Source: Hondaea fermentalgiana (Eukaryota; Sar; Bigyra; Thraustochytrida; Thraustochytriidae). From it: a DNA stretch of 34,572 nt. The stretch spans positions 180,530 to 215,101 of the forward strand of contig NPFB01000122.1 in NCBI GenBank assembly GCA_014084085.1, written 5' to 3'. The notes beneath the pieces were generated by a model that did no database searches, was not told the DNA's origin, and saw nothing but the letters and a program-made list of their open reading frames with translations. The translations under genes were made by a program, and so were the position numbers. Within the stretch, counting starts at the first letter, position 1. Every line of letters begins with the position of its first letter. This document shows, one piece after another, positions 20,501-28,455 of the stretch.

Positions 20501-23500
20501 GAGGATGATTCACAAAATGATGCGACAGAGGGTGAGATTGATCGCGTCACGAGCGCTGACGACGACAAAGCTTTTCTCGCCATCGGCCAAAGGGGTATCC
20601 AGCAGCAACTCGTGGAACCAACAGACTTGAATTGGAGCTACGAATATGAGGAAGTTGCGCTCGGCTCAAAAGTTCATGCCCGAAGGGTTGATCTCAAGTG
20701 CGGTCAGCTAGAGCTGTACGTCTCGATGAATGATGCGGCGCTCATCGGGGCAATTGTTGGCAATATGCGCAGCAGCGGGGGCGGTGTCGAAGGCGCTGCA
20801 TCGGACGATTTACATCAACTTGCGCTCGCTCAGACCACTGCGCAGCAAAAGGCTGCTGTTCGGCAGCTCCACACCGAGGACTCGGGCCGAACGTTCCGCT
20901 CAGAGGACGATGGGAGCGTGAACAGAGATGAGATTGAGGCCGATGCGTGGGCGCTCGAGGGAAGAAACGATGAGGACTATCTCGAGTTTGTCGTCCCGGA
21001 GGGCACGCCCGATGTTGGGCTTCGTCTTGAGCAGGACCACGGCTTCGTTCGCGTCGCAGCCATGTACAACTCTTTCGGGGATGGCGCGGGCTCCATCTGT
21101 GAGTCGTTTGGCGTACAAATTGGGGACTACTTGCTCAAGTTGAATGGCGAGTTTGTGTGCAACGAGAGCCCGGAGATTATTTGGGAACGCCTCGTTGCGC
21201 AGCGTCCGCCATTTACACTGAAGTTTCTGCGTGGATCAAGCGACAAGCCAGTGATCTTGCAAGACTCACTCATGATTGGCACGCAAAAGGTTATCTTCAA
21301 TATGATTGACGACCTTGACGGCGGCGATATGCCCCTGAGCAATCTTGTGCTGAGCAAGGTGGACCTGTTCTTGAATGGATCCAACGATGGCAACTATGTG
21401 TCAGGGGCCCAGATGGAGATGACAGGTGCGCACTTTTACGATCTCCGTGCAGGCTCTTGGGGCGTTCTCATGGATCCAGGGCGCGTCAATCTATCTTGCA
21501 CATACTACAACTCGGGTGAACTCGACATGTCCGTGGACATTCCAGACCCCATCAGCTGCAATCTGCCCGATACCTTTCTTCGTGTCGTGAGCAATTCTCT
21601 TGCACGGGCGGGAGAAAGTGCGCGTGCCGAAGGCCGGCGACTCGGATCTGCCGTATCCGCTAAAGCCTTGCGGCGAAAGCTCGACAAGGTTTACGCCAAG
21701 TCAAAGCAGGGTGCTGGGCGTGCTTTGGGCGATGATCATAACAAGGCTTTTCTCTTTCGCAACGAGAGTGGTCTCGCCCTCAAGTTCTGGAAACAGGGCG
21801 AGGATCCAGCAGATACCGCCATTTTCATGGGCCCCGAGGATGCCGAGCTTCCCCTTGGGTTTCCCTACCATTCAGGCATGGGACATGGCACAATTCGAGG
21901 CTTTTCGCAATACAAACCGCTCTGCGTAGCCTTTTTCTGCCCACGAAGCGTGGCAGAAGGTCAAGTTGCTCCATCCTCGCAAGGTCAAACTGACGAGATT
22001 ACGGACGAAGAGGATCTCGAGCAAGTCTGGGAGACCTTGGAGGGTGTGGTGGTGAACAAAATTGGCGATGGCGTGGCGCGACTCGTGGCGCGCAAGTCCC
22101 GACGAGCGTTCTCTCCCAATGGTCTTCGCGTACGCTGGTCTGTAGAAATCGATGACGCTACGCGCAAGCTCAAGGTCGTGGTGACCTCTTTGTTGCAGGT
22201 ACAGAATCATCTAGACTACAACATGCGGGTCCTTGCGAATTGTCCGACGTGGCCCTCGGCTCGAGCACTTCCGTGGACGCTTCCACCAGGAGAGTCTCGA
22301 CGGCTTCCACTTCTGTACGGGGACGCGATCGAAATTCGTGTCCAGCCGATGCTCCCGGAGCATCTCGAGGAGAACGCAAGTCACGCCTACGAGTGGAGTG
22401 GCCCAATTCACGCAGCGCTTGCCTCCCAAGGAAACACAGCTTATACTGAGCTTGAGTGCTCACTTTCGAACGGAATGGCGCGGTACCTTTGCGCGAGCGT
22501 CGAGCCGGACGAGGACGGTATTACGACCGTCTTTGCTCTCTATCCTCAGGTCCGCTTCAGGAATCTGCTGCCCCAGGATATTGACTTTCAAGAACATATT
22601 CCCGCAATCAGTCCAGACATGCCCATTGGTGGTGGGCGCGTCAGTTCTGGTGAGGAAAAACAGCTTCACTCGCTGACATCGGCGTCTTTTGTGGGCGGGA
22701 CCTTGAGCACTCTGGTCATGAAGCTTGAGGACTCCGGCTGGACGGATCAGATTCCACTTCGTGCCAAACGGACGCGACGACGAGGAGCGTCCATTTACCG
22801 TCGCCACGGAGCGAAACGTTTTCGCAAGATCTCGTTTCTGAAAACGAGCGTACGAAGTTCCCCGGTCACCCAAGCTGCTACGTCGCATCAACACTTGCAA
22901 GGGCGAAGGAGCTCGGCTCTGCAGGCTGAAGGATCTCTGACCCACCCACCTGTTCCGCCAAGACCCTCTCAGAGTGCATCGCTTGCGGTCAGAGGATCGA
23001 TGATGTCTTCATCTTCTTTGTCTGCAGGAAGGAGGCCTACGCGAATGCTCGCCAAGGCGAGAACGGCGACTTCGTCACTCGTGGGATCGCGACTCTCGTC
23101 GACCTCTTCTTCAAGATCAGGCACGCCTTCAAGCGATGTCGAGAGTGCGGGTCAGGAAACAGAAAATGCAAGTGGGTCCGAGCCAGGCGCAAGCGCTGGC
23201 GCGGCAGGACGATCCATGTCGACCACGTCTGCGTCCTCGGCACGCACGCTGACAGAAGAGGATGTGCATAATTGGCGCGAATCTGAATTCTACGACGAAG
23301 GCGACGATGACGACGATGACGATGACGAGTTTGAACTTGATGAGGATGAGGAGGACCTAACTGCGGATGGCAATACCGATGTTGGTGGCGCTCGCACTAC
23401 GGGAGAGAAATCTCGCATGATTCATCACGGAAATAGCAGCAGCGCGGATGATCCAGCACAGGACGCAAATGTCGTCAAGTGGCACGAGATCGTCTTTGCT

Positions 23501-26158
23501 GGACTCACCGGTCGTGGTGTCGGTGAGGAGAACCTTTGCCGCGCCAAGATCGTTTGTGAAGAAGCCGAGGCCGGAGGTTTGCTTGTCGTTGTCTACGCTG
23601 ACTACTGGATCGTTAACCACACCGGTCTCGAACTGCTTTATGGCCCAGAGACCGGGACGTCATGGGTCGCACCGACGCCGCTGAATACGGCCAAGGGCCA
23701 AGAATCTATTGTTCTCTTCCAACCGCCCGATGGTCGCATGCGCATTGCGCATGAAACTGCGGCGAGCGCGCAGATCATTGACGTCACGACACCCGGAATG
23801 CAGGGTCACGTCGTCCTCCCAAATAGGGCGCAGGGAGGGCGGTTGAGTCCTGATCTTGGCGTGGCTGTTGATGTGGGACCAGGACTGCTTCATCGCACCA
23901 ACATGGTAACGATCGTGCCTCGATTTACCTTTGCCAACTACACAGGGTGCGATCTCTATGTGCGCGCCTACAACTCTCGAGGGTCCGCTGAGACGGATGT
24001 GCTACACGTCATTCCAGGAGGGAGTACACCATTTTGGATGTCGAGCACGACGCCACGAGAGACCACACCTCGTTTTCAAATTCGATTCGGGGCACAACGC
24101 TTGCAGTCTGAAACCGGACATATTTCGCCTCGATCGCAGTTTACCGAATGGTCGCAGCGATTCGACGTTGAAGAACTCTTACGACGACGCGCAATCACCA
24201 CGTGCAGGCTGAAGCGGGAAAAGTTTTACGAGAACTACCAGCTCGAGGTCCAGGTCGGCGACACTGCTGGCTCCGTGGTCGTGGAGCTTTCCTCTCAGGG
24301 GTTTGAGCAGCAGCTACGCGCAGACAACTTGGAGAGTCTTGACAGTATTGACGACATGCGAGTCGGTGCGTCTGATGAAGGCCTGAGCGGAGGCAGCGAT
24401 GGAAAGGACGGCGAGAGCAGCGCCAAAGGCGTAAAGGCTGAGGAATCGACCGGGTTCTGGAAACGTTTTACCAAGGTGCGCTTCGAGATGAGCGTCAAGG
24501 CGGTCGAGATTAATTTGCAGCGGGATCAGACGGATCTTTCGATCTTCCATCGAGGTCTTGAGACCGCAAGACGAGAGCGTGAAGACAGGATTGCACAGCG
24601 CACGGGTGTTCGCTCTCGGCGCCATGCCTCAAGCAGACCAGAGGTAGTGGCAGCGTTATCCCTGAGGATGTTCAAGACGATTTACGAGACGGACAAGATC
24701 GTGGACAAAATCCTCATAACCTGTCAGTCCCTAGATGTGACGGACCAGACCCGAGACCCCATGTTCCCGAGGGTGCTTTCTCAGAGTGCGGCAGGTCCCA
24801 CGGGCCCGGGCCGTTTCTTCTCCTTGCTTTTGCAAAACAAGCGCACCAAGAAGCCTGGATACACAGAGTTCAACCTTGTTGAAGCCAAGATTGCTCCCTT
24901 GGATTTGTGCTTGGCGGAAACTTTTATTCTGGAGCTTCTCGACTTCAAGACGAGCGTGCTCCACACAGATAAGAAGGGAACCGAGGCTGTCGTCGCTGCG
25001 GAGTCCGGAGTAGAGTCTGTGCAGGCCGTTCTACAATGGGGCGAGCTGAGCAACGTTGCGCGTGCTGCCCGCAAGTACTCACGACGCCTCCGGGCGGATC
25101 AAGGCTTGCTCCATGTGGCCGGAGGTCGTGGGGCTACAGACGACGAGCCAGCGACGTCTTTGCGTGATCGATCTGCACAGCGGCAATCGCACGGAGGCGC
25201 TGCATCAGCAGGCGGGAGTGTGAAGGGGGGCGGAGACAAACTTGGTCTTAACTTGGTGAAGGCCAACCGTTTTTACATATCTCGAGTCGAAATCAGACTA
25301 AGCTATCAGCAGCATCACGACAAACTGCAGTCGGCAACACTGTACGATCTCGGTGGTGGCTTGCTGAGTCGAATGAACTTGCGCGTTGACAAGGCTCGTA
25401 TGAACCTGGAAACGTTCGAAAAGCTGAACTTTATTGGATCGGCAACTACGCTTTGGACCGCTTTGCAGACCCACTATCAAAATGAGGCCCGGAATTCGAT
25501 GATGGGCATATTTTCTGCGGTGAGTCTTCGCTCGACTGATTTTGGCATCGCCGCGGCCATTCGAGACCGGCTGTCGCTCACGTCCGCCAAGGTCCAGTCG
25601 GACGAGTTTAAAGTGAGAGAGTTCCGCAGCGGGGATGCGCTCATTGCACACTTCAAGTCGGAGCTGCGCCCTGGGCGCTCTTGCAGTAATATTGAGTCCT
25701 TTGTGCGACTGCTTCGAAATCTCGTCTTCGACTGGCGTAACAATCATCGCTTCCTCTACGGGCGCAGGGTGTGCGTCATTGGCGTGATCAACCGATCATC
25801 AAAGGGTCTTCGGGTGGACAAACCGCGGACGAACCACTTGGCGCGAGACCAGATCCTCGTTCCGCATACCGAGATCCCACCAGGAAACACTGCATCGATG
25901 CTCGAGCCGTGGCAGCCTGGCCACGAGTGGAACGAAAAGGGTTACACGGCGTGGCTGGTCTCGTCAAAATTCAAGGAAGCTGTATCCTTGGAGTCCAAGG
26001 GTGTCGCATTTCAGTTCAAGGCGACTGTGCCAGGAGAGATCGCGATCACGGCGAGTCAGAACTTCAATGTTGCCTTTGTCCACCGCGACGTGCAAACCAC
26101 AAATGCGTTATATGTCATCGCGATCGAGGACCGGCTTCCGATCTCTTTCCGCTCGTGA
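14540..26158 (+). CDS. VPS13: VPS13-family bridge-like lipid transfer protein with an internal PDZ-like domain
   Basis: VPS13 proteins form long hydrophobic grooves that move phospholipids between organelles at contact sites. A single intron-free frame encodes 3872 residues. The N-terminus is a classic chorein domain (MAKRILLGVLQDYFGRYIDG, with HIDGVYLL near 85), interrupted by an acidic insertion (about 94-148) before INITNVHVRLED. Repeating beta-rich groove modules follow. A PDZ-like domain sits at about 2147-2232: VGLRLEQDHGF, then GDYLLKLNGE, then FTLKFLRG. The VAB/SHR-BD adaptor-binding region lies around 2590-3200 (WIVNHTGLELLYG near 3022; FTFANYTGCDLYVR), after an Asp/Glu tract near 2920. 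A VPS13 C-terminal block follows, with Leu-rich helices and THYQNEA. The last about 130 residues form a beta-rich module I do not recognise, in place of an obvious ATG2-C/PH end. ATG context is CCACAATGG; stop is TGA. It faces a convergent gene only 86 nt away. Confidence 0.95.
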   Translation: MAKRILLGVLQDYFGRYIDGINEENLKLAVWAGEIDLEGLELKKEVLDSLRLPLTIHCGHISKFKVLVPWSKLGSQPVEVHIDGVYLLARLAPEDEDKEEDDEEGGEEGEEAANDENVSKASTDHEAESVVDDDDENEGVREDARDVPDSSADNCQPIASSSSASPSAKSTKRTARRNRKKKLPRRIVEKRIRLRWANLLAAGEGSKGGEHRGAENAADQSFWSRLGAKIMDNIQINITNVHVRLEDMMSITGHPFAAGVTFEKFSAVTCDEKGDALFVERNARTNGDESDRTFFKSIQIQSLAAYWDVDKPMIFNKTRSEFDFAYQLARGIWRKELRASYCKGASPEEPVLEFRDLHHFLLRPCSPSMLVAKNESSDFSKPRYKMDVDFDDIAVIVSRQQYAMALALQRSLAQNSILSVYREQRPLDSPVEDPVAWWKYAYKCIKIRGAALRLNRQANTGSGPSARDHAKLLRLTQADQRTDWGDLVRQVQQREKYIRLYKQLLYAEDAVLAKTGKKALNTEGPEAEAQAPLRASVQELEDEFEVENTLAYRAAALAEITAEQKKTAEGAAQQNASRSKGWLSGWFAEQGSDQGGGGLAFRDPVKLTAEEKAELIDAVNFFETIQDHNIPEGTIHVLVRSSLRYGSVALANEAYDRVLFSSEIMGKHTLETRFGNSWKHSFVLKNLTLFNHDAAQNGYEAEALVLAPKHDGGDEIRAKGNACVLNAEYRPAVYAPDTNEPISKELYSVRVAAVPFRVILLPHWVNALSRFFHSRSDYQTALESIDPLHGSGTIDVILATERTRRRSSAANHSLIRTRSDTQDEMAPAQSFDQGFNAEVNWVADYIERSSERTQKLEEASLQSVVGARLRPDFDVRMNVAAPILLFPIFGLRVRRRSKLNGVPRQSLFIVDLGHIQVLRQDAMDQETSGSHTDRHDHHRQQLSQSGLRQLESMPSLERQLLSRDSIDSASSLAQHLAAEDDILDAVETQLDKEEGEEGDMDLFDRDPGRVSSLDSQGHHRKRSEGASDQDQNAEHAHDPNGTALGAWNISVKRIRSRILILPPGTHWTTALAEDGSGFVLEASLQEEALSLVDEFDVDVALFHLFSQKRSPRVETCLSTVTAYVTPAALLSLSGLRGQWSKEPWWWLAGTDTPAAQDVVPRHRRASSFSNTGVHQSRGRHDDLNLSAEANNEEGLTHASKPMLQQSEQPQTSFGTFYGFTSTEIVVHVSTDRHVTGKRQQRFITCTLRGLEAQYIQRSKGSSAHAELQSLDALDLIASKSTGPGSRDAYFIQSEADSADLKRSLISIDMHWRHADAPDAGPKLIYTVAKFHKLRVELDPDTAKELEENIFAPFREGTPIEKPSGESGIMRASSTSSSSSSSASSFTSSPEMHATKPVQSQSPTGSETVRFRVEAYMASLTLALRKRGDVLAEASMTRTSVAVNRGTHIRAQGELGNVLVTSRGHELFSVASKDQALVKVSVTTQPRKGENHLQMQINSSRYKHLHLVFLEVKDYFSDSVVAIVSTLKKSLVPSSPHDQQPTNPGTPESPFSFKVNMETFEAMFPVTAAVDEARFFAATCATLCASHNCDAEAAEVTKVRMEGFRIFTSEATLLDTPVNFVMDLSYDEDGLLKVQGHISDVIVQLPLTQYWLIQDMFSYNIMEEPMAWHGEPQLSPSDSVSSFGSNRDEGSSEEGHTASHTSFSLEETLEEVLDELLLFSVDIQLGRASLQLLQPSKAPVSASSPSLAGSDATPLAEFSMKAFRALVLRDSPGACTAIEIRVGSLDLIDSRVDSGHHVFRHLIQSDPRDSASRTGTAQRRDAHTSASAHVNRELACFFRYVHSEKVVRLDLVGFRSVFMADLLVEVVQFWTSSDDSEAVQLAQVPHNREAGFAYEERAAGKAAGPSDSDDAAPGQWRGEFNLVDPCICFVPDYADAASQMVVVRSNISFTWTSEGDPDKRQFSHWTGCLSSVEAYVASAGVNHDDSRDEDDSQNDATEGEIDRVTSADDDKAFLAIGQRGIQQQLVEPTDLNWSYEYEEVALGSKVHARRVDLKCGQLELYVSMNDAALIGAIVGNMRSSGGGVEGAASDDLHQLALAQTTAQQKAAVRQLHTEDSGRTFRSEDDGSVNRDEIEADAWALEGRNDEDYLEFVVPEGTPDVGLRLEQDHGFVRVAAMYNSFGDGAGSICESFGVQIGDYLLKLNGEFVCNESPEIIWERLVAQRPPFTLKFLRGSSDKPVILQDSLMIGTQKVIFNMIDDLDGGDMPLSNLVLSKVDLFLNGSNDGNYVSGAQMEMTGAHFYDLRAGSWGVLMDPGRVNLSCTYYNSGELDMSVDIPDPISCNLPDTFLRVVSNSLARAGESARAEGRRLGSAVSAKALRRKLDKVYAKSKQGAGRALGDDHNKAFLFRNESGLALKFWKQGEDPADTAIFMGPEDAELPLGFPYHSGMGHGTIRGFSQYKPLCVAFFCPRSVAEGQVAPSSQGQTDEITDEEDLEQVWETLEGVVVNKIGDGVARLVARKSRRAFSPNGLRVRWSVEIDDATRKLKVVVTSLLQVQNHLDYNMRVLANCPTWPSARALPWTLPPGESRRLPLLYGDAIEIRVQPMLPEHLEENASHAYEWSGPIHAALASQGNTAYTELECSLSNGMARYLCASVEPDEDGITTVFALYPQVRFRNLLPQDIDFQEHIPAISPDMPIGGGRVSSGEEKQLHSLTSASFVGGTLSTLVMKLEDSGWTDQIPLRAKRTRRRGASIYRRHGAKRFRKISFLKTSVRSSPVTQAATSHQHLQGRRSSALQAEGSLTHPPVPPRPSQSASLAVRGSMMSSSSLSAGRRPTRMLAKARTATSSLVGSRLSSTSSSRSGTPSSDVESAGQETENASGSEPGASAGAAGRSMSTTSASSARTLTEEDVHNWRESEFYDEGDDDDDDDDEFELDEDEEDLTADGNTDVGGARTTGEKSRMIHHGNSSSADDPAQDANVVKWHEIVFAGLTGRGVGEENLCRAKIVCEEAEAGGLLVVVYADYWIVNHTGLELLYGPETGTSWVAPTPLNTAKGQESIVLFQPPDGRMRIAHETAASAQIIDVTTPGMQGHVVLPNRAQGGRLSPDLGVAVDVGPGLLHRTNMVTIVPRFTFANYTGCDLYVRAYNSRGSAETDVLHVIPGGSTPFWMSSTTPRETTPRFQIRFGAQRLQSETGHISPRSQFTEWSQRFDVEELLRRRAITTCRLKREKFYENYQLEVQVGDTAGSVVVELSSQGFEQQLRADNLESLDSIDDMRVGASDEGLSGGSDGKDGESSAKGVKAEESTGFWKRFTKVRFEMSVKAVEINLQRDQTDLSIFHRGLETARREREDRIAQRTGVRSRRHASSRPEVVAALSLRMFKTIYETDKIVDKILITCQSLDVTDQTRDPMFPRVLSQSAAGPTGPGRFFSLLLQNKRTKKPGYTEFNLVEAKIAPLDLCLAETFILELLDFKTSVLHTDKKGTEAVVAAESGVESVQAVLQWGELSNVARAARKYSRRLRADQGLLHVAGGRGATDDEPATSLRDRSAQRQSHGGAASAGGSVKGGGDKLGLNLVKANRFYISRVEIRLSYQQHHDKLQSATLYDLGGGLLSRMNLRVDKARMNLETFEKLNFIGSATTLWTALQTHYQNEARNSMMGIFSAVSLRSTDFGIAAAIRDRLSLTSAKVQSDEFKVREFRSGDALIAHFKSELRPGRSCSNIESFVRLLRNLVFDWRNNHRFLYGRRVCVIGVINRSSKGLRVDKPRTNHLARDQILVPHTEIPPGNTASMLEPWQPGHEWNEKGYTAWLVSSKFKEAVSLESKGVAFQFKATVPGEIAITASQNFNVAFVHRDVQTTNALYVIAIEDRLPISFRS

Positions 26159-26244
26159 TCGTGAACTGTAGAGCATGTGGACATGAAAAGCTAGCTGTGT
26201 TTGTGGATTGTTATTCTATGATGCACGTTTCTACTTCGTGAAAC
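26159..26244. other. 86-nt convergent gap between VPS13 and the next gene
   Basis: Only 86 nt separate the two stop codons, so both 3' untranslated regions very likely overlap as sense-antisense transcripts. No AATAAA is visible on either strand inside the gap. Confidence 0.6.
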
Positions 26245-28455
26245 TTATCTCTTGGATCCCCAGATTGATCTTGTCCTCTGAAACATGTTTTCCTTCGTTT
26301 TCATACTTGGGAAGATAGCAGACGCTGATCCTTTCTTGCTGAGGGTGTCGACGCTACCGCCGGATGGCTTGGAAAAAACGCTCGTTACGGATCGGGCACG
26401 AAGCAAATTCTTCCCGGATCCCCATCGAGGCGTTGGCGGAGTCGAAGGCTCTTCGCCGTTGCCGCCGCTGTCGCCGCTGCTACCGAATCCGGGGAACGCA
26501 GCGATTGAGAGTGACCCATGCGACGCAAGCCCGGAAAGTCGGCTGTCGGCTGGCGCGAGTTTGTGCGAGCGCTGCTTGCGACGCTTGCGCGCAAGCTTTT
26601 CCAGTGCAACATTAATGCGTTCCTGCTGTTTTGGAGTGATGTTGGCGAGGCAGGCCGTATCTTTCGTGACGTGGGCTTGCCGAGCAAGTGTAATGTCCTG
26701 GCGCGCGCGCTGTACACGCTTGTGGACGGTTGCGCGAGCGTAAATTCGTTCGCGCATTCGAGCCCTTGCAGCCTGTGCTGGTCCCTGGCTCGCGCTGCTA
26801 CAGGATTCGGGCTGCGATCCCGTGCCCCAGCCTCGATTTGCGGACGGGTTCACAGCTCGTCCGATACTGGGCGTTTTGTGATCGCGTCTGCGGTTGCGTA
26901 GTTTGTGCAAGGCCTGCGAACTTGAAGATTCCAAAAGTGACCCATGGGCCGAGCTTCCTGCTTCGCTACCGCTGCAGGAATGTGTTCGTTCGAGGTCTCG
27001 GCCCAGACGCATGTGTCTTCCCGCAACAGCAGAAGCATCATGTTTGTCGCCCTCGCCTGGAGCTCCCACCATTGAAACGCCGAGGCTACCTGTGGATTTC
27101 GATCTTTGGGTTGCTACCACTGTGCCGAGTCTGCCGGAAACCTCGTTGTCGACCTCGTTGTCGGCCTCGTTGTCGGCCTCGTTGTCGAGCTTTGGCTCGC
27201 CAAATTCAGTGCTGACAAAGTGACCAAGTTGGCCTTCGTCGTTCTCTTCATCGTCATTTTCATCTTCGTCCTCCTCGTCTTCGTCCTCCGCTTCTTCAAT
27301 ACCACCAACGTTGGCGATATTATTTCCCATGGGATGCAGGGACTCGAGGAGGTACGGCTGGAAGTTGGAATCTTCGTGTTTCTCCTGCAGAGTAATGTTG
27401 ATCGTCCTCGGTGCAAGAGTCTTTCGATTGAGAAGCCGTCGTACTTCGAGTGAAGAGAGAAAAATATTACTGCTGCCGCTCTCCTCCAATGCGCTGCAGT
27501 CATCCTCTTCATCCTCCCCGGCGTTATGCTGACCAACGAGCTTGAAGGAGCCCCCAGATCCAGCGGAATCGAAGCTAGCCATGCTCGAATAGAAAGACTT
27601 GACGCTCGCCTGTTGTCCGAGGGGGATCCGAACACGAAGTGTGTCTGCTTGTCTTTTGGCGTTTGATGAACCATGGGCATTAGTACCCTTGCCGGCGTTG
27701 CTCACTTTACCAGAGCTATCTGTTGAAGCGCTACTGCCTCCTCGCTTGGGTCTGTGCTGCCCAAGTCCTTTTGACGGCCCCACGTTTGCAGATGTTGCCT
27801 CTCCGCGTTCTGCCTGAGGCTCGTGTTGAGCTCGTTTCTCGGACCGCGAACTCTGGTACTGTGGTTGCTGCTGGTGCTGCTGCTGGTGCTGTTGTTGCTG
27901 TTGCTGCTTGGGTTTTTGTTGCTGTTGGGGATGCTGGTGCTGTTGCTGCTGTCCTTGTGATCCTTTGACAGCCTCTGGCTTTTGTCGTGGCATCGAGTCT
28001 GTCATGCGACTGTTTGGGCCTGGACGAGCTAGTGTCTGGTCAGGGGACGGCAAATTCTCTTCATCTGGCGGCACAATGCCGAGATCTGTAATGGCGTTGA
28101 TGAGACTCATCCTTCGCGCAGGACGATGTGTAGGCATTGTTTCGCAGTTGTCTGCTATATTTCGTCCTTTTGTGCCGGCTTTGAGAATTCGACCTTTGAA
28201 GAGTTGCGTCCGTGCAAGACTTCGCATTCTCGAACCTAAGCCGGAGGCTTTATCCTTTGCTGGTGGGGACGGCACGCGTTCCCCCCCCCTTTTCCGTAGC
28301 CCCGCGCGGAGTTTTGGGGCTTGAACTCCGTTCCCATCGACCAAAAGGCTCAGAGAACCAATGTTGGAGCCAAGCGTGAAATTCTGCGACGAGCCGGACA
28401 CCGTGGATGATACTCCATCCGATTGCGTCCTTGGGTCCGTAGATTTCAAAGACAT
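26245..28455 (-). CDS. Hypothetical low-complexity protein with basic C-terminal helix
   Basis: A 736-codon frame from ATG (28453-28455) to TAA. I do not recognise the family. The N-terminal third is Ser/Arg/Lys-rich and includes RRMSL, a basophilic-kinase-like site, near residue 115. Residues about 166-200 are a Gln/His run. A Ser-rich section is followed by an extended Asp/Glu tract (about 380-415) and four copies of a DNE[AV] tetrapeptide (423-438). Residues about 566-640 form a long basic, probably helical region (RERIYARATVHKRV, then KLARKRRKQRSHK) that could bind nucleic acid or act as a nuclear localisation signal. No enzyme motif, signal peptide or membrane span is present. A run of nine C on the + strand (28281-28289, codon about 56) is slippage-prone, so the first 55 residues are less certain. 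It shares a divergent promoter region with the EF-hand gene. Confidence 0.78.
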   Translation of the reverse strand: MSLKSTDPRTQSDGVSSTVSGSSQNFTLGSNIGSLSLLVDGNGVQAPKLRAGLRKRGGERVPSPPAKDKASGLGSRMRSLARTQLFKGRILKAGTKGRNIADNCETMPTHRPARRMSLINAITDLGIVPPDEENLPSPDQTLARPGPNSRMTDSMPRQKPEAVKGSQGQQQQHQHPQQQQKPKQQQQQQHQQQHQQQPQYQSSRSEKRAQHEPQAERGEATSANVGPSKGLGQHRPKRGGSSASTDSSGKVSNAGKGTNAHGSSNAKRQADTLRVRIPLGQQASVKSFYSSMASFDSAGSGGSFKLVGQHNAGEDEEDDCSALEESGSSNIFLSSLEVRRLLNRKTLAPRTINITLQEKHEDSNFQPYLLESLHPMGNNIANVGGIEEAEDEDEEDEDENDDEENDEGQLGHFVSTEFGEPKLDNEADNEADNEVDNEVSGRLGTVVATQRSKSTGSLGVSMVGAPGEGDKHDASAVAGRHMRLGRDLERTHSCSGSEAGSSAHGSLLESSSSQALHKLRNRRRDHKTPSIGRAVNPSANRGWGTGSQPESCSSASQGPAQAARARMRERIYARATVHKRVQRARQDITLARQAHVTKDTACLANITPKQQERINVALEKLARKRRKQRSHKLAPADSRLSGLASHGSLSIAAFPGFGSSGDSGGNGEEPSTPPTPRWGSGKNLLRARSVTSVFSKPSGGSVDTLSKKGSASAIFPSMKTKENMFQRTRSIWGSKR
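27142..27189. repeat. Four 12-bp tandem repeats encoding DNE[AV] units
   Basis: The unit CTCGTTGTCGRC occurs four times in a row on the + strand, with one variant end. On the coding (-) strand it gives four Asp-Asn-Glu-Ala/Val tetrapeptides. Because the unit length is a multiple of three, copy-number change keeps the frame. Confidence 0.92.
27856..27955. repeat. CTG/TTG-type repeat encoding a Gln/His run
   Basis: Imperfect CTG, TTG and GTG triplets over about 100 nt give a glutamine/histidine-rich tract on the - strand protein. The mix of CAG, CAA and CAC codons suggests the tract is kept at the protein level or is old. Confidence 0.85.
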
